Below the pieces are notes generated by a model that saw nothing but the letters and a program-made list of their open reading frames with translations, did not search any database and had not been told where the DNA came from. Below, in pieces: positions 59,175 through 64,000 of a stretch of DNA of 64,000 nucleotides (position 1 is the first letter of the stretch; the number at the start of each line of letters is the position of its first letter). The translations under genes were made by a program, and so were the position numbers. Source of the stretch: Paradesertivirga superstes (GTDB taxonomy: Bacteria; Bacteroidota; Bacteroidia; Sphingobacteriales; Sphingobacteriaceae); the NCBI RefSeq assembly GCF_037622515.1, contig NZ_JBBJCN010000005.1, positions 248,001-312,000 of the forward strand, given 5' to 3'.

Positions 59175-60524
59175 ATGAAGAATTTTTTAAGCATAATATT
59201 TTTATTACTCACCTCTTTTAGTACCCTTTTTGCGCAGAAAACCACGATCAATAAAATTGTGGCAATTGTGGGCGATAACATTATCCTTCAGTCTGATATT
59301 GACCGAGAATATGCAGATTACATTGCCCGCGGAAATCCTGAAAACCAGGAGTTGAAATGTTATATAGTTCAGCAGATGCTTACCCAGAAATTATTGACCC
59401 AGCAGGCAGTGATTGACTCTGTAACGGTAACTGATGATGAAATTACGAATGAAGCAGACAGAAGGATGCGTGCATTAATTCAGCGTGCGGGCGGGCAGGA
59501 GAGGCTCGAACAATTTTTAAACCGTTCGGTAATTCAATATAAAGATCAGATCCGCCCTGATATCAGAGAAAGGTTGGTTGCTGATAAAATGGAACACAAA
59601 ATAACCGAAAACGTGAGTGTAACTCCGCTTGAGGTTAAACGTTTTTTCGAAGCAATTCCTAAAGACAGTCTTGAGTATTATAATGCTGAAGTTGAAGTAG
59701 GCGAACTGATAATGTATCCGAAACTCACAAAAAAAGAGAAAGAGGCATTTCATGATAAGGCAGAATCATTACGTCTTCGTGTAAAGGGAGGTGAGGATTT
59801 CGCAACACTGGCCAGGTTATATTCTGAAGATCCGGGTTCCGCGCCAGAAGGTGGAGATCTGGGATTTTTTGATCGCACAGTAATGGTAAAAGAATTTACT
59901 GCCACAGCTTTCAAATTAAAGCCCGGTGAGGTGTCTAATGTTTTCGAAACAGAGCACGGATTCCATATTTTACAGGTTATTGAGAGAAGGGGTGAACAAG
60001 TTCATGCACGACATATACTGATAAAAATTACTCCTACTGCCTCAAGTCTTGACCGGACCAAGTCAACTATTGACACAATTTATCAGAGTGTTGTGAGTAA
60101 AAAGATTCCTTTCTCAACAGCTGCTTCTCTTTATTCAGATAATAATGAAACCAAATACAATGGTGGAATGATGCTGAACGCTGAGAATGTTCAGAGCAGA
60201 ACAACTTATATCCCTACCGATAAATTGGAGCCTTCAGTTTTTTTGACTATTGATACGATGAAGGTTGGAGCATTTTCAAGGCCTGAACTGTTTACCGGGA
60301 GAGACGGCAAGCAAGGATATCGCTTCCTGTATCTTAAATCTAAAACAGAACCTCACCAGGCTAGTTTAGATCTGGATTTTCCTAAAATTAAGGAACTCGC
60401 CTACGACGATAAAGTAAACCGTACGGTAAGTCAGTGGTTTGAAAAAAGGCGCAGTACAACTTACGTTAAAATCGATCCAGAATATCTTAACTGTTCAAAT
60501 ATGAAATTGTGGGTATCTAAATAA
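59175..60524 (+). CDS. Periplasmic peptidyl-prolyl isomerase (SurA-like)
   Basis: 449 residues from the ATG at 59175, which begins a good signal peptide (MKNFLSIIFLLLTSFSTLFAQ). A 63-base longer frame would bury it. SurA N-domain: INKIVAIVGDNIILQSDIDREY and SVTVTDDEITNEADRRMRALIQRAGG. Two parvulin domains follow (about 180-285, FATLARLYSEDPGSAPEGGDLGFFDR; and about 290-400, VHARHILIKI, weaker). It chaperones outer-membrane barrel proteins through the periplasm. The MoxR gene follows ten bases later, probably one transcript. Confidence 0.92.
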   Translation: MKNFLSIIFLLLTSFSTLFAQKTTINKIVAIVGDNIILQSDIDREYADYIARGNPENQELKCYIVQQMLTQKLLTQQAVIDSVTVTDDEITNEADRRMRALIQRAGGQERLEQFLNRSVIQYKDQIRPDIRERLVADKMEHKITENVSVTPLEVKRFFEAIPKDSLEYYNAEVEVGELIMYPKLTKKEKEAFHDKAESLRLRVKGGEDFATLARLYSEDPGSAPEGGDLGFFDRTVMVKEFTATAFKLKPGEVSNVFETEHGFHILQVIERRGEQVHARHILIKITPTASSLDRTKSTIDTIYQSVVSKKIPFSTAASLYSDNNETKYNGGMMLNAENVQSRTTYIPTDKLEPSVFLTIDTMKVGAFSRPELFTGRDGKQGYRFLYLKSKTEPHQASLDLDFPKIKELAYDDKVNRTVSQWFEKRRSTTYVKIDPEYLNCSNMKLWVSK

Positions 60525-60534
60525 TTTATGATAT

Positions 60535-61500
60535 ATGATAACATACAAATCGGATATAGAAGCTGTAGATGACCTTTGTGCATCTTATAATAAGATTCGA
60601 GAAGAAATTGCTAATGTTATCGTAGGTCAGGACGAGGTTGTGAAATCCGTGCTGATATCCATTTTCAGCAACGGGCATTGTCTGTTAGTGGGGGTTCCGG
60701 GGCTGGCCAAAACACTTTTAGTACAAACAGTTTCCCAGGTTCTTGATCTTACCTATAACCGCGTTCAGTTTACTCCCGATTTAATGCCTTCTGATATCGT
60801 TGGATCTGAGATTCTTGGAGAGGACAGGTCCTTTAAATTTATCAAAGGCCCGGTGTTTTCAAATATTATCCTTGCTGATGAGATAAACCGTACTCCTCCA
60901 AAAACTCAGGCAGCTTTGCTTGAAGCGATGCAGGAAAAGATCGTAACCGTCGGCGGACAAACATATCCGTTACCCCAGCCATTTTTTGTTTTAGCAACAC
61001 AAAATCCTATAGAGCAGGAGGGAACATATCCTTTGCCAGAAGCGCAATTAGACAGGTTTATGTTTAATGTGTTTCTTTCATATCCCTCATTTAAAGAAGA
61101 GCTGCAGGTAGTTAGAAATACTACAGCGAACCGCGATGTAAATCTTCAGAAAATATTAAATGCCGAAGAGATTATTTTCTTTCAGAAGTTGATCCGTAAT
61201 ATCCCGATAGCCGATAATGTATTGGAGTATGCTGTTTCGTTAGCAGCTAAAACCAGGCCAAATACGGCAACTGCTACCGACGAAGTTAACCGTTTTCTGA
61301 GCTGGGGTGCAGGTCCGCGGGCGTCTCAGTATCTTGTTCTCGGAGCAAAGTGTCATGCAGCTATTTCTGGTAAATACTCGCCGGATATTGAAGATGTACA
61401 TGCTGTAGCCGAGCCTATATTGCGACACAGAATAGTGAGGAATTATAAAGCTGAGGCAGAAGGTGTTTCTACGGAAGACATCATTAAACGACTGCTTTAA
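60535..61500 (+). CDS. MoxR-family AAA+ ATPase
   Basis: 321 residues. Walker A GVPGLAKT (53-60), Walker B IILADEINRTPPKTQAALLEAM (111-), sensor FFVLATQNPIEQEGTYPLPEAQLDRFM, and the C-terminal lid with GAGPRASQYLVLGAKC. MoxR ATPases act as chaperones for metal or protein-complex assembly, often with von Willebrand-A proteins (the BatA/DUF58 set). None of those genes appears in the following bases, so it may have lost or moved partners. Linked to the SurA-like gene. Confidence 0.95.
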   Translation: MITYKSDIEAVDDLCASYNKIREEIANVIVGQDEVVKSVLISIFSNGHCLLVGVPGLAKTLLVQTVSQVLDLTYNRVQFTPDLMPSDIVGSEILGEDRSFKFIKGPVFSNIILADEINRTPPKTQAALLEAMQEKIVTVGGQTYPLPQPFFVLATQNPIEQEGTYPLPEAQLDRFMFNVFLSYPSFKEELQVVRNTTANRDVNLQKILNAEEIIFFQKLIRNIPIADNVLEYAVSLAAKTRPNTATATDEVNRFLSWGAGPRASQYLVLGAKCHAAISGKYSPDIEDVHAVAEPILRHRIVRNYKAEAEGVSTEDIIKRLL

Positions 61501-61610
61501 ATTTCGTCCGGGAGCTGATTTTGAATTGCGGGGTTGAACACGAATCCGAGTAAACTCTATCAGGAATTCACATCTTCAAAGGGCTCCTGTTCAACAGAAT
61601 AAAAGATCTA

Positions 61611-62492
61611 TTATTCAGCTTTAACAGCTGGTATTTCGGTATACGCTTCGAATATTATATTCCAGACATAGCCTTGTTGTACTTCCCATATGCGTACGTA
61701 ACTATATTTTTTACTCTGGCTCTTTTGACTGATTGTTGCATTTCCATAGGTGAAAGCTAATTCGCCACTGTATGATCTGTCGGCTTTTATTGGTTCACTA
61801 CTCATATTAAAAGCCTGCTTTTGCCAGAAGCTCATAATGGCTTTTTTCCCACTAATTGGTTCGAATCCGGGAAATAAAAGGCGGCTTTCTTCGGCAATAA
61901 ATTCTTTCAATGCGATTTGATTATCCGCTTTTAAGATAGTTCCCATTAATTTATCCGAGCTGAACACAACATCTTCGCGTTGTTGTAAGCGGTTTTCGGA
62001 TCTTTGTTTCAGATAAATTTCATTTCTGGGATTTTGAAATATCAGTGCCGGACTGGATTTTGGCTTCTTATGAGCTACGCCTAAATCAATGGCAAGTTTC
62101 CAAACTCCTTTAGGATTCTTTTTCCAGATTGAAAGATAATCGCCATAATGGGTTACTTTACTTGAATCGGATTCCTTAAATGTATAGGGGCCACTTGTAA
62201 AACCCCAATCGCCGCTTTTGGAAATTCGGGCATAGGCAGGGCTCCAGCTTAAATAGCCAGAACTGTCGGGCTTACCTTTGAAATATTTTTGAACGGTAAC
62301 TGGTCCGGGCCTGAAAATGATTGTATTCTCATCAGATACAGACAGAAATGCTTTTTTTATTCCTTTCTCTTTTGCCAATGCAGCAAAATAATTTTCAGCC
62401 GAAATAAGCTGACTGACTTTGTCGGTCGATTGAGAGATTGCCGCTCCTGCTAAAAAAACAAGAAAGAAAAATGGTATCAGAGTTTTGCGCAT
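61611..62492 (-). CDS. Secreted NTF2/DUF4440-like protein
   Basis: 293 residues; signal peptide MRKTLIPFFFLVFLAGAAIS. Two cone-shaped NTF2-like units seem present: about 25-150 (LISAENYFAALAKEKGIKKAFLSV, DWGFTSGPYTFKESDSSKVTHYGDYLSIWKKNPKGVWKLAID) and about 180-285 (LKEFIAEESRLLFPG, FTYGNATISQK, YVRIWEVQQGYVWNIIFEAY). DUF4440-type proteins are ketosteroid-isomerase-like folds with varied roles. Function unknown. Stands alone between convergent MoxR and cysS. Confidence 0.75.
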   Translation of the reverse strand: MRKTLIPFFFLVFLAGAAISQSTDKVSQLISAENYFAALAKEKGIKKAFLSVSDENTIIFRPGPVTVQKYFKGKPDSSGYLSWSPAYARISKSGDWGFTSGPYTFKESDSSKVTHYGDYLSIWKKNPKGVWKLAIDLGVAHKKPKSSPALIFQNPRNEIYLKQRSENRLQQREDVVFSSDKLMGTILKADNQIALKEFIAEESRLLFPGFEPISGKKAIMSFWQKQAFNMSSEPIKADRSYSGELAFTYGNATISQKSQSKKYSYVRIWEVQQGYVWNIIFEAYTEIPAVKAE

Positions 62493-62555
62493 AGGAATTT
62501 ATTCACACCTTAAAGCGTAAATTTTTGAATTTTGTTGTCCGGTATGTGTTTATGA

Positions 62556-64000
62556 TTAAAGTTTACTCCAGGTACTGCCTTCTTTGCCGTCTTTAAGCTG
62601 AATTCCCAATTCCTGTAGTCCTATTCTGATTTTATCTGAAGTTGCATAATCTTTGTTTGTTTTCGCTTCTGAACGAAGTTTAATGATAAAATCCATCAGA
62701 TGACTTATATCGTCTGTATTAGAAGTTTCTTCCACTAAACCCAGGATATTAAAGATGAAATCATGCACCAGGGACTTTAACGATTCAAGGTCAGTGGCAG
62801 AGATAGCTGTTTTTCCGTCATGAACGCTATTTATTATTCGCACGGCTTCAAAAAGTTCGGCAATAACAGCCGGACTGTTAAAGTCATCATTCATGGCAGC
62901 ATAGCATCGTTCCTTCAGCGAATCTATATCCACCTCGGATGCCTTCTCAGATGCCTTAAGCTTATCCAGAAGAGCGCAGGCGCTCATAAGACGTTTAAAG
63001 CCTTTCTCTGAAGCTTCCAATGCCTCATTGGAGAAGTCGAGCGTACTGCGATAGTGCGCCTGCAGCATAAAGAACCGAACAGCCGTGGGCGAATATCCGC
63101 GTGTAAGCAATTTATGATTTCCGGTAAAGAGCTCATGTGGTAAAAATCCGTTTCCGGCCGACTTAGACATACGGGTGCCATTTACTGTTAGCATGTTTGT
63201 ATGCAGCCAGTATTTTGCAGGTGTTTTATTATTGCAGGCTTGAGATTGTGCGATCTCATTGGTGTGATGCGTAGCCGCGAGATCCATTCCTCCGCCATGA
63301 ATGTCGAAAGTTTCCCCTAAGTATTTACTGCTCATTGCCGAGCATTCTATATGCCATCCGGGAAATCCCCATCCCCATGGCGAGGGCCAGCGCATAATAT
63401 GTTCTGGTTTGGCTTTAATCCATAAAGCAAAGTCTAAACGCCCGCGTTTTTCATCCTGACCGCCCAGTTCACGGGTATTGGTCAGTAAATCGTCCATGTT
63501 GCGGTTAGTTAATATGGTATAGTTATTTTGCTGATTATATTTTTCTACGTCGAAATACACGCTCCCGTTTACTTCGTATGCAAAGCCATTTTCAATGATC
63601 TCCTTAACCATCTCAATTTGCTCTGCGATATGTCCTGTAGCTGTGGGTTCTATGCTCGGCGGCAAGGTATTAAACAGACGCATAACCTCGCGGAAACCGA
63701 TGGTGTAACGCTGCACAATTTCCATGGGCTCAACATGTTCAAGGCGGGCCTTTTTTGAGAATTTATCATCTCCTTCATCCCTGTCTCCTTCAAGGTGGCC
63801 GGCGTCAGTGATGTTTCTTACATATCTTACCTTAAAACCAAGGTGCAAGAGGTAGCGGTAAATGAGGTCGAAGGAAACAAAAGTGCGGCAGTTTCCCAGG
63901 TGAACATCACTGTAAACAGTCGGGCCGCAAACATACATCCCTACAAAAGGTGCATTAATAGGTTCAAAAATTTCCTTTTTTCTAGTTAATGTGTTATAAA
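62556..64000 (-). CDS. cysS: Cysteinyl-tRNA synthetase (N-terminus outside window)
   Basis: At least 481 residues; the frame stays open to the window edge through YNTLTRKKEIFEPINAPFVG, so the start is beyond it. Class I synthetase motifs: MYVCGPTVYSDVHLGN (the HIGH-type box and zinc Cys), GWHIECSAMSSKYLG, MDLAATHHTNEIAQSQA and MSKSAGNGF (KMSKS-type). The C-terminal helical domain and anticodon part end at 62556. It charges tRNA-Cys; cytoplasmic and essential. A few bases of 5' coding sequence are missing. Confidence 0.96.
   Translation of the reverse strand, partial: YNTLTRKKEIFEPINAPFVGMYVCGPTVYSDVHLGNCRTFVSFDLIYRYLLHLGFKVRYVRNITDAGHLEGDRDEGDDKFSKKARLEHVEPMEIVQRYTIGFREVMRLFNTLPPSIEPTATGHIAEQIEMVKEIIENGFAYEVNGSVYFDVEKYNQQNNYTILTNRNMDDLLTNTRELGGQDEKRGRLDFALWIKAKPEHIMRWPSPWGWGFPGWHIECSAMSSKYLGETFDIHGGGMDLAATHHTNEIAQSQACNNKTPAKYWLHTNMLTVNGTRMSKSAGNGFLPHELFTGNHKLLTRGYSPTAVRFFMLQAHYRSTLDFSNEALEASEKGFKRLMSACALLDKLKASEKASEVDIDSLKERCYAAMNDDFNSPAVIAELFEAVRIINSVHDGKTAISATDLESLKSLVHDFIFNILGLVEETSNTDDISHLMDFIIKLRSEAKTNKDYATSDKIRIGLQELGIQLKDGKEGSTWSKL

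Overview
The window reads as a chromosomal segment of a member of the Bacteroidota, most likely Sphingobacteriales. The support is the set of families present: paired DUF4252 proteins behind an ECF sigma factor, a DUF4112 protein, an OstA-like protein, a HEPN-tailed siroheme reductase, giant CheB/CheR/PAS kinases and long TreY-type enzymes. Promoters of the TTTG / TAnnTTTG type and intergenic repeats typical of this phylum agree. No tRNA, rRNA, CRISPR array or intact transposase gene was seen.

Region 1 (1-11.9 kb). A truncated response regulator and an unknown small gene are followed by a large minus-strand cluster. In transcription order it holds an FHA-like protein with a possible FhaA-type N-terminus, a membrane-anchored PP2C phosphatase, a 1403-residue fusion of a SEDS (RodA/FtsW) glycosyltransferase to a class B penicillin-binding protein, an FHA protein, and two paralogous membrane Ser/Thr kinases. 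The gene content matches the actinobacterial fhaA-fhaB-pstP-rodA-pbpA-pknA-pknB locus, but the architectures differ. I regard this as the most interesting system in the window.

Region 2 (11.9-18.9 kb). An ECF sigma / anti-sigma / two-DUF4252 operon is bracketed by copies of the same REP-like repeat. Downstream lie a 21-bp dyad-containing tandem array, an outer-membrane-type beta-barrel gene, a repeat-rich gap, a PL22-like (oligogalacturonate lyase) propeller gene and a candidate MITE.

Region 3 (18.9-39.1 kb). Signalling and envelope genes: a PAS histidine kinase overlapping its receiver, a beta-barrel protein with an N-terminal kinase-like region, PAP2 phosphatase, metallo-beta-lactamase-fold hydrolase, SulP transporter, SIMPL protein, orphan receiver, an 1867-residue CheB-CheR-PAS-histidine kinase, DUF4112, a CvpA-CAP fusion, and an acyl-CoA thioesterase.

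Region 4 (39.3-48.7 kb). A stress-protein gene is followed by a trehalose-from-glycogen cluster: GlgX debranches, TreY rearranges the reducing end, TreZ releases trehalose, and MalQ, fused to TreY, recycles short maltodextrins.

Region 5 (48.7-64 kb). A siroheme-dependent reductase, siroheme synthase and Rrf2 regulator form one group. The rest is housekeeping and envelope genes: 2OG oxygenase, TilS, OstA-like protein, RdgB, SurA-like isomerase, MoxR ATPase and cysteinyl-tRNA synthetase, which runs off the window end.

All assignments rest on reading motifs and architecture by eye. No database search was run, and residue numbers for domain borders are approximate.
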